This document shows, piece by piece, positions 8,901-14,404 of a stretch of DNA of 14,404 nucleotides (positions are counted from its first letter, which is position 1; every line of letters begins with the position of its first letter). Under the pieces are notes generated by a model. The model was not told where the DNA came from. It made no database searches and saw only the letters and a list, made by a program, of their open reading frames with translations. Source of the stretch: Nitrospira sp. (GTDB lineage Bacteria; Nitrospirota; Nitrospiria; Nitrospirales; Nitrospiraceae); contig JANYBU010000422.1 of the NCBI GenBank assembly GCA_025360665.1, positions 1-14,404 of the forward strand, given 5' to 3'. A program made the position numbers and the translations under genes.

Positions 8901-9169
8901 GGCCGTGGAGCGATCTCCGGCTCGGACTTGCCTGGCAAACCGTGATGAACGGGGACGTACCATATCATGAGCCTATGCGGCTGCTCACCATCGTCGAAGC
9001 GCCTCTGGAGCAGCTCGAGAAGCTGATTGCACGTCATGAAATGTTGCAACATTTTTATCATAACGAGTGGGTCCACCTCGTCGCACTGGAACCGGAGGAA
9101 GGTGTGCTGTATCGTTATCGACCGACGGGGGAATGGGCCAGAATCGACGAGCAAGCCGGCTCCGGATAG
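5930..9169 (+). CDS. dabA: DUF2309 inorganic carbon accumulation protein (DabA/MpsB type)
   Basis: A 1079-residue soluble or peripheral-membrane protein of the DUF2309 family. Its characterised members (DabA of Halothiobacillus, MpsB of Staphylococcus) form a beta-carbonic-anhydrase-like zinc site and work with DabB to accumulate bicarbonate vectorially. Ligand motifs are intact: SVFCIDVRSE gives Cys494 and Asp496, FCAHGSTSENNPF gives His767, and ALDCGACGG gives Cys782. The 2-residue C-D spacing and 15-residue H-C spacing match the described DabA site. A family N-terminal motif, VHHNPLHSLEYLPFEEA, starts at residue 38. The protein is longer than the roughly 800-870 residues of well-studied members, with extra length N-terminally and about 100 residues between the two ligand halves. 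Start ATG at 5930 lies inside the previous gene with no strong ribosome site, so translational coupling is likely; ATG at 5972 is a poorer alternative. Confidence 0.95.
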   Translation: MESIDSSIDIETRRMELRGVVRLAGEVIAQYWPMRTFVHHNPLHSLEYLPFEEAVRRGKQFLGGNGYLPSHLYRSYLRSGRIQPRHLDAALTPLVRDKHLTLGSRTVHHSEVIRACLAEGLCMPIEEPLDAQVDHDPHHQLIKSLAGRLVPVLTFPGLHEKIQSIAREDQAALGRWITLSHWCDETLGTQIVGQINSELIKWCEAFLDEGHATWPMPGREKGLYGAWKDLAAQEWSPCGIVDSRRKISRLPEYPEDALLESLDALAIPTELRQDYLSLQLTALPGWAGYIKWRAEEREDAWQRAYPVGLVKFLAIRLWYVRELVQKACHEELGIDGQYQAITAYMQRHTSEYFLRRERVAGRLPAAYAEEVDRLRHQKVNGWEGLIDRYRTDVVPRQDRVAWQGTAKRLRGLALALKIDPAALLDSSPTDLKQLVDWMEAFPESDHGPVWLKAFETGYQDQLLGKLVRARGTSATPALSDNQAFARPHSQSVFCIDVRSEPFRRHLESIGANETYGFAGFFAVFIRYRAWGKEHDTEQFPVIMRAKNEVREIPRSYLAHVVSKHQSRTKMVHAGHTLLHDLKENVVTPYVMVESLGWFYGLPIIGKTLLPSLYHRWTALLRRIFLPPIATTLTVDKLAPAEALEMLAAEQQTTVRKALQERTGLRSSRITPELVEGLRHWALSGEGEADPALMKAATTARLSTEALSTVVDALRQCYEINQRSASRQKERITRTGFTLEEQILTVDTALRMMGLTKHFARLVLFCAHGSTSENNPFESALDCGACGGQEGKPNARVLAMMANNLKVRERLAKNGLEIPSDTHFLGGQVDTTTDDVQLFDLEDAPPTHRADITRLLEDLKEAARLTSQERCTRLPDIATTLPAHKAASHVRQRSVEWSQVRPEWGLSGNTAFIVGRRDLTKALDLEGRVFLHSYDFREDSSNRLLEVLLTAPQVVAQWINMEHYFSAVDNEVYGGGSKIYHNVVGRIGIMSGPWSDLRLGLAWQTVMNGDVPYHEPMRLLTIVEAPLEQLEKLIARHEMLQHFYHNEWVHLVALEPEEGVLYRYRPTGEWARIDEQAGSG

Positions 9170-9211
9170 CGGAGGCATGCTAGGACAACTTACCAAGAAA
9201 GGAGTTCAACT

Positions 9212-9541
9212 GTGGGCGCGTTGATGTTGCATCCGATGAAAGAAATACGTGTGATCGTGGCGGGGGAGCACCGGGCGTTTGTGACAGAGTTGCTGGACCG
9301 GGTCAATGCGACCGGCTACACGATCATCGGCAATGTGTCGGGAAAGGGCCATCACGGCGTACGTGAAGCGCACTTCATGTTCAGCGAACAGGAAAGTCTT
9401 GAGATGATCATGACCGTCGTCCCGGAAGAAAAAGTGGAGCCCATCCTGGCAGGGCTTCGGCCGCTCTTCGAACGCCATTCCGGCGTGATGTTCGTCACCG
9501 ACGTGACCGTCAGTCGGCAAGAGTATTTCGGCAAACAGTAG
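9212..9541 (+). CDS. P-II-like regulatory protein linked to the DAB operon
   Basis: A 109-residue protein of the P-II/GlnB-like ferredoxin fold. It begins at GTG 9212, seven bases after AAGGAG (ATG at 9236 is possible but has no ribosome site). Strand beta1 KEIRVIVAG, helix FVTELLDRVNATGYTI, a short T-loop SGKGHHGVREAHFMF and a second repeat ESLEMIMTVVPEEKVEPIL are visible. Unlike GlnB, the T-loop has no uridylylatable Tyr (no RGAEY), and the B-loop TGRIGDGK that binds ATP phosphates is reduced to ERHSGVMF. It is therefore unlikely to be a classical nitrogen sensor. It follows dabA by 42 bases in the same operon. P-II-like proteins occur beside bicarbonate transporters and DAB genes elsewhere, so control of the transporter by an adenine nucleotide or bicarbonate signal is plausible but inferred. 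Confidence 0.8.
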   Translation: MGALMLHPMKEIRVIVAGEHRAFVTELLDRVNATGYTIIGNVSGKGHHGVREAHFMFSEQESLEMIMTVVPEEKVEPILAGLRPLFERHSGVMFVTDVTVSRQEYFGKQ

Positions 9542-9967
9542 TGCGGTTCATGACGCGTGCCGATGACCGTTAGCGTCGAGTCGAACAGCGTTCGCCGTCA
9601 TGATTGTCCAACGCCGCCGAGGGCTTCAGACGAGCTCCCGAAATCATCGTGTAGTGCTGGAATTTTGTTCCGGTGAGGTCTGCCTATAGGAGCCAATGGG
9701 GCAGAATGTATACGGTCAGTCCCTTGATGCCGAGAAAGTTCTTGTGCATGGCTTCTTCCAGCCCAGCGCCGATGCACCACCCCTGACCCAAGCTGGATCA
9801 CGAGGTCTCTGATCTCTTCTACCTACACTACGACGGGGAGGGAGAGGCACGCCTCTCCCTCCCCGTAGATTGCGTTGCTTCGCCGCGACTCTTACGACCC
9901 TGACGCCCTGAGCGCCACTGGCATTGCGGCACTGCGTTTTGCAATCATCCTTTAGCCTATCTGCCGA
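9542..9967. other. Intergenic region between convergent P-II-like and nirK genes
   Basis: About 425 bases without a confident gene. It holds a strong hairpin at about 9834-9865 and, on the minus strand around 9684-9790, a short protein-like frame (GWCIGAGLEEAMHKNFLGIK and GLTVYILPHWLL, ending in TAG at 9684-9686). The frame continues past the stop to about 9600. It could be a remnant of a lost gene, but I do not recognise the family and it has no ribosome site. Confidence 0.5.
9826..9868. terminator. Long GC-rich hairpin, probable bidirectional terminator
   Basis: A perfect 14-bp stem pairs 9834-9847 (CGGGGAGGGAGAGG) with 9852-9865 around a 4-base loop CACG. It extends outward by CTA/TAG pairs after a short bulge. 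It lies between the ends of two convergent transcripts (P-II-like gene and nirK), as expected of a shared terminator. Neither side has a U-tract, so it is not a canonical intrinsic terminator; it may instead be an RNA-stabilising 3' end structure. Confidence 0.5.
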
Positions 9968-10987
9968 TTACTTCAGGCCTTTGTAGATTTCCGGTTGTTC
10001 TGGACCTTCTACCTTCAGCAGGCCAACGGCGCCTTTTGCGATGCGGAAGATCGAGTGGTCAACCGAAAGATAGGTTCCAGGCACTTCGACTTTAAACTCT
10101 ACCATGGCAGAGCCAGCCGCAGGCACCAGGGTGGTTTGGACGTTCTCCAATGGAGCCGTTGTCAAGGAACCCTCTGTCCAGACCTTGTCGAAGATCTCGC
10201 CGATGATGTGCCATGACGCGACATGGTTCGGTCCAGCGTTGGCAAAGAAAATTCGAACGTTGTCTCCGACTTTGGCTTTAAGAGGATTTTTGACAAGCGA
10301 GTGCGCATTGCCGTTATACACTACGTGGGAGGGGTGCTCGATTAACCCGTTTTCGAACGAAAACTCTAAGGTCTCGCCCTTCTTACCATCTTTGGTGTAA
10401 AACTCGCTCTGCATCATATAAAATTCTTTGTCTATATGCTTCAGCCCACCAACTGGCTCCACCAAGATCACGCCGTACATGCCATTCGAAATGTGTTCAG
10501 GAATGGATGGAGACGCGGTGGCGCAGTGATAGACAAAGAGGCCAGGATTGAGGGCCTTAAACCGTAACTTGCTTTCCTGCCCTGGCTCGGTATTGAGCAT
10601 CGCGGCCCCACCACCCGGTCCCGTGACTGCATGAAAGTCAATATTGTGACTTTCTTTGCTGTCCGCGCGGTTCTTCAAATGGACCTCAACCATATCCCCC
10701 ACCATCACTCGGACCATGGGCCCTGGGACGGTGCCATTAAAACCCCAGAACTTATAATTGTTATCGTCGCTCAGTTTACCGACGAACTCGGTCGCTTCAA
10801 GTTCGACCATCACGTTGGCCGCCTCTTTTCGTGTGATCGGAGGGGGAACATTGGGCGCGGTCGTCACTACGGCTTTGATGGTCTCCATCGCCGAGGCCGC
10901 TCCTGGCGCGATGGCCAGACACGGAGCTATGACAAATGCGCTGATCAATCCGGCATTACGTACGTTACGTGAAAAACTAATAGGCAT
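9968..10987 (-). CDS. nirK: Copper-containing nitrite reductase (NO-forming)
   Basis: Periplasmic enzyme reducing nitrite to nitric oxide. It has 339 residues in two cupredoxin domains, after a signal peptide likely cleaved after ASA (residue 33). All copper and catalytic residues are present: type 1 Cu ligands His114, Cys155, His165, Met170; type 2 Cu ligands His119, His154, His311; active-site Asp117 (HNIDFH) and His260 (SWHIIG). Spacing follows the Alcaligenes enzyme, except for one extra residue between Cys155 and His165 and about 15 fewer between Met170 and His260, so the inter-domain part is shorter. Ribosome site AAAGGAGA lies 6 bases before the ATG. It follows the cytochrome c gene by 107 bases on the same strand, and that protein is a likely electron donor. 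NirK of this kind is common in Nitrospira. The mature protein is short for NirK but appears complete. Confidence 0.95.
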   Translation of the reverse strand: MPISFSRNVRNAGLISAFVIAPCLAIAPGAASAMETIKAVVTTAPNVPPPITRKEAANVMVELEATEFVGKLSDDNNYKFWGFNGTVPGPMVRVMVGDMVEVHLKNRADSKESHNIDFHAVTGPGGGAAMLNTEPGQESKLRFKALNPGLFVYHCATASPSIPEHISNGMYGVILVEPVGGLKHIDKEFYMMQSEFYTKDGKKGETLEFSFENGLIEHPSHVVYNGNAHSLVKNPLKAKVGDNVRIFFANAGPNHVASWHIIGEIFDKVWTEGSLTTAPLENVQTTLVPAAGSAMVEFKVEVPGTYLSVDHSIFRIAKGAVGLLKVEGPEQPEIYKGLK

Positions 10988-11094
10988 CGCAGTCTCCTTT
11001 GATTGTGGATTACTCTGACGATTTCTTCTCTCAGCTACTTGGTACGTCTCGAATGATTTTAGCCCTAGTCATGGCATTCGGATTTGCCTCCTGT

Positions 11095-11556
11095 TTAGGG
11101 TTTGTAATCCGTGTGCTCGGCTGGTTTGTTCCCGTGCGAGAACTGGTGCTCGTACGCCATCACCTGCCAGATCTGCTCTTCCGAGAGGAACTGTTTCCAG
11201 GCTTTCATCTTCGTCTTTGGGATACCTTCCGACACGCGCCAGAACCAGAAGCTGTCCGAGAAACGGGTGGTGTTTTTCGGGTCACGAAGATCCCGCGCCC
11301 CCTTCTTCACCGGTTGACCGTCCTTGCCGTGGCAGCTGGCGCAGTTGACTAGCGGGTTGGCCTCGCCGGTGTAAATCTTCGCTCCCTCCTCAATGGCCTT
11401 AGGATCCGTCCACCCTCCAGCCGGCATATGTTTGCCGGCATAATCGGCCGGAACTTGAGGCAATGGCACTGGTTCCTCAGAGTAAGCCATCCCGCCTGAA
11501 AGAATCAGGGCAGATGCCATCAATACGACCGACATCCCGACCTTCCTCATCGTCAT
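11095..11556 (-). CDS. Exported mono-haem cytochrome c
   Basis: A 153-residue class I c-type cytochrome. The signal peptide lies at residues 1 to about 26 (a hydrophobic VVLMASALILSGGMAY stretch after a basic start). The single haem motif NCASCHGKDG has Cys72, Cys75 and His76, and the likely distal ligand Met117 sits in KTKMKAW. A C-terminal helix, LSEEQIWQVMAYEHQF, is typical of small soluble cytochromes c. The ATG at 11556 is chosen because AAAGGAGG ends 5 bases before it; a GTG at 11562 would overlap the ribosome site. It is immediately upstream of nirK on the same strand, which suggests delivery of electrons to NirK in the periplasm. The cognate reductant is not shown by the sequence. Confidence 0.9.
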   Translation of the reverse strand: MTMRKVGMSVVLMASALILSGGMAYSEEPVPLPQVPADYAGKHMPAGGWTDPKAIEEGAKIYTGEANPLVNCASCHGKDGQPVKKGARDLRDPKNTTRFSDSFWFWRVSEGIPKTKMKAWKQFLSEEQIWQVMAYEHQFSHGNKPAEHTDYKP

Positions 11557-11587
11557 TCGCACCTCCTTTTCCTGATGGTGAGTATCG

Positions 11588-11752
11588 TCTCTCGACGATG
11601 TCTTGCCTCATGGGGCACAGCACCGATCACAACATGGATTGTTCGCACTCGCCGACCTTGTACTTGTTCAGAGTCGTGAGCAGATCGCCGACCAGCGCAT
11701 CGAATTTTGTATTGGTGATACCCCTGCCCGCATACGAGGATTTCATGCCCAT
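11588..11752 (-). pseudogene. Group I truncated haemoglobin C-terminal remnant
   Basis: The minus strand from 11752 encodes GMKSSYAGRGITNTKFDAL, then VGDLLTTLNKYKVGECEQSM, an in-frame TGA (11627-11629), and VLCPMRQDIVER. This matches the C-terminal half of group I truncated haemoglobins (RDMKxxHAGLGIxxxxFDALVxDL...NKFKV...E...LLxxLGPMRxDIVE). The N-terminal half with the haem-binding F8 His is missing; instead a short frame with a good GGAGGG ribosome site at about 11790 runs into a stop. The remnant sits between an IS3 right end and the cytochrome c/nirK pair, so an NO/O2-handling globin was probably lost through the insertion and later mutation. It is a by-eye match with one nonsense codon. 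Confidence 0.55.
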
Positions 11753-11827
11753 GCGGACACAGCTGCAAGACGATGCTTGCAGCGCATACCGTCCCTCCAA
11801 AGTCGATGACTGCCAGAATGCCTTACG

Positions 11828-12035
11828 TGTACCCCATTGTCAAGGCAGAAAAAGCTAGAATTTAAGTAAAGCCGCCACGCCATGGAGGCTGTGTTTTCCC
11901 ATCCGTGTACGCGGACTTGCAGACTTCCGCCGGTGTTCGATACGCTAGGGTTTGGTGACGCCGTTCATCGTTGTAAAACCGGAATAAATCGCCCAACTTG
12001 GTGACGGCCTGCCCCACGCTCTCATAGGTGGCCAT
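11828..12035 (-). mobile_element. IS3-family right-end remnant (transposase C-terminus plus terminal repeat)
   Basis: The minus strand encodes TYESVGQAVTKLGDLFRFYN followed by DERRHQTLAYRTPAEVCKS and ends at TAA 11862. This is the typical C-terminus of IS3-family OrfB transposases (FxFYNxERxHQALGYRTPAEVY). The following DNA ends with CTTGACAATGGGGTACA on the minus strand (11828-11844), which resembles an IS3-group terminal inverted repeat. The left end, orfA and the catalytic core are absent. The upstream boundary, near 12030-12040, is fused in frame to a decayed Crp/Fnr gene, so the element inserted there and then lost most of its length by deletion. It is unrelated in sequence to the remnant at 1474-1617. 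Confidence 0.6.
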
Positions 12036-12562
12036 AGCTTGCTTGGACATCCGAATTGTCAGACGAATTCCGTTCGGATTCTTGATTCCATTGCGGGTTG
12101 CGAGGTAAAGGAACAGCGAGGCGAGCGGTTGATCGGCACGGTCGAGCGCCAGATTTTTGGCTTTCTCCTGGACTTCCTTCAATCGATTGCCTGGATATTA
12201 GATCACTTCAAGAGCGGCCTCTGGGTTCCGTCGCAGCATCTCGGAATAGGCTCTCTTAGTCCATTCGCAGGATGCTGACATCTCCATCGGTTGGGCCGAG
12301 CCTGGATGCGAGGTTCCATCGAACGCCGCCGCGTCGCAACAGAAGACCCCACCCGGCATCAGCATCTTCAGCGTGCACTCCTTCCCTCCGGCGCGGAGGT
12401 CACGCACTTCACGGTCCCTTCCTTCGCGATATGGAAATGCTCGGTGGGATCGCCTTCGCGGAAGATGTAGTCGTTTTTGCCGTAATGGGTTTCGGTCAGT
12501 TCCTGACGCATGCGTTGTCGTGCCGGTCCTGACAGAGTGTTCAGGAGAGGAATACCCCACAA
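12036..12562 (-). pseudogene. Crp/Fnr-family regulator, frameshifted, stopped and truncated
   Basis: Remains of a cyclic-nucleotide-binding-fold transcription regulator. Residues GKNDYIFREGDPTEHFHIAK and EGTVKCV form the beta-barrel start. A missing G near 12386-12391 shifts the frame into KECTLKMLMPGGVFCCDAAA, a missing G near 12284 and an extra base near 12258 partly compensate (GDVSILRMD lies between them), and RAYSEMLRRNPEAALEVI follows. An in-frame TAA (12198-12200) interrupts the dimer helix, which continues as NRLKEVQEKAKNLALDRADQ and then IRLTIRMSKQ, the first helix-turn-helix residues. There the gene is cut and fused to IS3 transposase. The recognition helix is lost. The true start is unclear: TTG at 12562, or an upstream position now reading ATC. 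It lies 28 bases after the transketolase stop on the same strand and has no intact function. Confidence 0.75.
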
Positions 12563-12590
12563 TTCATGAGGAAGGGCGATGCGGGAGGGC

Positions 12591-14404
12591 TTATTTTGTT
12601 ATTTGTTTGGCTGCTTCGACAATCGACCGTGCTCCGATGCCAAAGTGGTCGACGAGTTCGTCCGGCTTCCCGCTGTGCGGGATCGTGCGAACGGCGAGCT
12701 TATGCACCTTGAAGCCTTCGGGTCCGACCGCGCTAAGCACCGCATCCCCGAGGCCGCCGTGTGCATAATGATCTTCAACGGTGAGGATGCGCCCCTGCGT
12801 GGCCCTGGCGCTATCCAGCAACGTCGTGCGGTCGATGGGGACGATGCTATAGAGATCGACGATCCGCACGGAGACGCCGGCAGCTTTCAATGTATCGTAG
12901 GCCTTCAGAGCCTCGAAGAGCGTGACGCCTGCTGCGACGATTGTGAGGACATCCGACGCGCTTTGGCGAATGACTTTCGATCCACCGATCTGGAACGTTT
13001 CATCGGGCCCGTACAGAACCAGAGACTTTGGGCGACCGGCCCGAATGTAGACCATCCCTTTGTGCGTCGCAGCCATTTCGACGAGCCGATACGTACAGGT
13101 TGCATCGGACGGATACAACACGGTCACGCCCGGTTGCGCTGCCATCATCGCGATATCTTCCAAGCCCATTTGCGAAGGACCGTCTTCTCCAATGCTCACG
13201 CCGACGTGTGTGCCGACAAGTTTGATGTTCGAGCCGCTGATGGCAGCCATGCGGATGAAATCGTAGGCTCGCGTAAAGAACGCGGCAAACGTAGCAACGA
13301 ACGGAATTTTCCCGCAGGCAGCTAAACCCGCTGCGGCCCCAAGCATGTTTTGCTCCGCGATAAAACTTTCAAAGAATCGATTGGGAAACTTCTTGCCGAA
13401 CTTATCGGTATAGGTCGAATTTTTCACGTCGGCATCCAGTGCCACGACCAGCGGATTGACCGCGCCCAGTGTCTCAAGTGCGTTGCCGAAGGCTTCGCGC
13501 GTGGCGGCAGTGTCGCCTACTTTGTAGGGCGAAGGTGGAAGGGGACTGATAGACGAGGGGCCCTGAGCTGGCGTCGATAGTTTCTTAAATGAGATGGCGG
13601 TACTGCTCGGTTTCAACTGCTTGGTCAACTCATCGATCGCCTTCTGGGTTTCTTCGCCTTTGGGGACCGGTTTCCCGTGCCAGCCAGGATGGTTTTCCAT
13701 GAAGGAGATGCCCTTGCCCTTAAACGTTTTGGCAAGAAGAACCGTCGGTCTGCTTTTGGTGCCGGCAGCGGTATCGAATGCCGCAAGCAGAGCTGAAAGA
13801 TCGTGTCCGTCAACCACCAGCGCCTGCCAGCCAAAGCCGGCCCACCGGGAGCGATAACCCTCCATGTCGTGTTGCAGCATGGTGGGATCGCTCTGACCGA
13901 GTCGATTCACATCGACAATGGCACAGAGGTTATCCAAGCCATGATGGCGTGCGACTTCAGCCGCCTCCCATACGGATCCCTCGACTGATTCTCCATCGCC
14001 CATCAAGACGTAGGTTCTGTGATCCAGTTTGTCGACGAATTTTGCATTAAGGGCGATGCCGATGCCGACTGGAAGGCCTTGCCCCAACGAACCCGTTGCC
14101 ATATCGACAAACGACAAGCGGGGAGTCGGGTGGCCTTCGAGATCGGACGTCAGCGTTCGAAGCTTGAGAAGTTCGCTCTTGGGAAAGAGACCGGCTTCGG
14201 CCCAAGCGGCATAGAGCAGGGGGGCAGCATGGCCTTTTGAGAGGACGAAACGATCGCTGTTATGAGCTTTGGGATTCTTCGGGTCATAGCGCATCACTGA
14301 GAAAAAGAGCGCTGCGACAATATCGGCGGCCGAACAGCAACTGGAGGGGTGGCCGCTCCCTGCTTCGGTGGTCGCCCGCACACTCTCGATACGGAGCTGG
14401 GTGG
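12591..14404 (-). CDS. tkt: Transketolase (5' end cut by right window edge)
   Basis: Thiamine-diphosphate enzyme exchanging two-carbon units between sugar phosphates in the pentose phosphate pathway. The frame is open to the right edge, where TQLRIESVRATTEAGSGHPS shows that only the first few residues are missing, giving about 604 residues present. The length fits the short (about 620-residue) transketolases rather than the 660-residue E. coli type. The ThDP/Mg motif is GDGESVEGSVWEAA followed by NRLGQS, the N-terminal SGHPS His is present, and the pyrimidine-binding domain has FIAEQNMLGAAAG with the catalytic Glu. The C-terminal domain ends with VEDHYAHGGLGDAV and HSGKPDELVDHFGI. The TAA stop lies 28 bases before the ruined Crp/Fnr gene. 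No regulatory element is visible, as the promoter lies outside the window. Confidence 0.95.
   Translation of the reverse strand, partial: TQLRIESVRATTEAGSGHPSSCCSAADIVAALFFSVMRYDPKNPKAHNSDRFVLSKGHAAPLLYAAWAEAGLFPKSELLKLRTLTSDLEGHPTPRLSFVDMATGSLGQGLPVGIGIALNAKFVDKLDHRTYVLMGDGESVEGSVWEAAEVARHHGLDNLCAIVDVNRLGQSDPTMLQHDMEGYRSRWAGFGWQALVVDGHDLSALLAAFDTAAGTKSRPTVLLAKTFKGKGISFMENHPGWHGKPVPKGEETQKAIDELTKQLKPSSTAISFKKLSTPAQGPSSISPLPPSPYKVGDTAATREAFGNALETLGAVNPLVVALDADVKNSTYTDKFGKKFPNRFFESFIAEQNMLGAAAGLAACGKIPFVATFAAFFTRAYDFIRMAAISGSNIKLVGTHVGVSIGEDGPSQMGLEDIAMMAAQPGVTVLYPSDATCTYRLVEMAATHKGMVYIRAGRPKSLVLYGPDETFQIGGSKVIRQSASDVLTIVAAGVTLFEALKAYDTLKAAGVSVRIVDLYSIVPIDRTTLLDSARATQGRILTVEDHYAHGGLGDAVLSAVGPEGFKVHKLAVRTIPHSGKPDELVDHFGIGARSIVEAAKQITK

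Noticed and set aside
11034..11072. 13-codon frame after an AGGAGG between cytochrome c and nirK (minus strand)
   Set aside because: It is too short and poorly spaced to support as a gene. The AGGAGG may be a chance match just past the cytochrome stop.
11553..11768. 71-codon minus-strand frame upstream of the cytochrome gene
   Set aside because: It is a different frame over the truncated-haemoglobin remnant, and only the remnant frame shows family residues.
12579..13325. 248-codon plus-strand frame opposite transketolase
   Set aside because: It is antisense to well-conserved transketolase domains and has no family features.

Overview
The window looks like a chromosomal segment of a Nitrospira-type chemolithoautotroph (nitrite oxidiser or comammox). 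This is an inference from gene content: a copper nitrite reductase with a small c-type cytochrome, a dissolved-inorganic-carbon (DAB/Mps) locus, a P-II-like protein and a short-type transketolase, in moderately GC-rich DNA. No rRNA, tRNA or CRISPR array was seen.

Layout. (1) 1-1072, minus strand: the first 357 residues of an RND-family efflux permease, cut by the left edge. (2) 1073-1980: an insertion-sequence graveyard with fragments resembling the end of an IS3-type and the start of an IS30-type transposase. (3) 1981-2331, minus strand: a small DUF2294/MpsC-family protein, with its own sigma70-like promoter, divergent from the next block. (4) 2935-9541, plus strand: a tight four-gene operon. 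It holds a NuoL-like channel subunit (DabB/MpsA), a second divergent NuoM/N-like membrane subunit, a large DUF2309 protein (DabA/MpsB) with complete putative zinc ligands, and a short P-II-like protein. Together with MpsC this makes an expanded DAB/Mps module for CO2/bicarbonate accumulation. (5) 9542-9967: no confident gene, but a long GC-rich hairpin lies between the convergent P-II and nirK genes. (6) 9968-11556, minus strand: a mono-haem cytochrome c followed by nirK, both exported, which probably form a nitrite-to-NO electron transfer pair. (7) 11588-12562, minus strand: decayed genes. These are a group I truncated haemoglobin remnant, an IS3 right end, and a Crp/Fnr regulator with several frameshifts and a stop whose DNA-binding end has been replaced by IS3 transposase. 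(8) 12591-14404, minus strand: transketolase, cut by the right edge.

The most notable system is the five-gene inorganic-carbon module. Its extra antiporter-like subunit has lost the usual proton-channel lysine, its DabB has Gln where complex I antiporter-like subunits carry a conserved Glu, its DabA is enlarged, and its P-II-like protein has reworked effector loops. The most notable decay signal is the ruined Crp and truncated-haemoglobin pair beside nirK, which suggests loss of an ancestral nitrite/NO-responsive module. Family assignments rest on motif recognition by eye; no database search was run.
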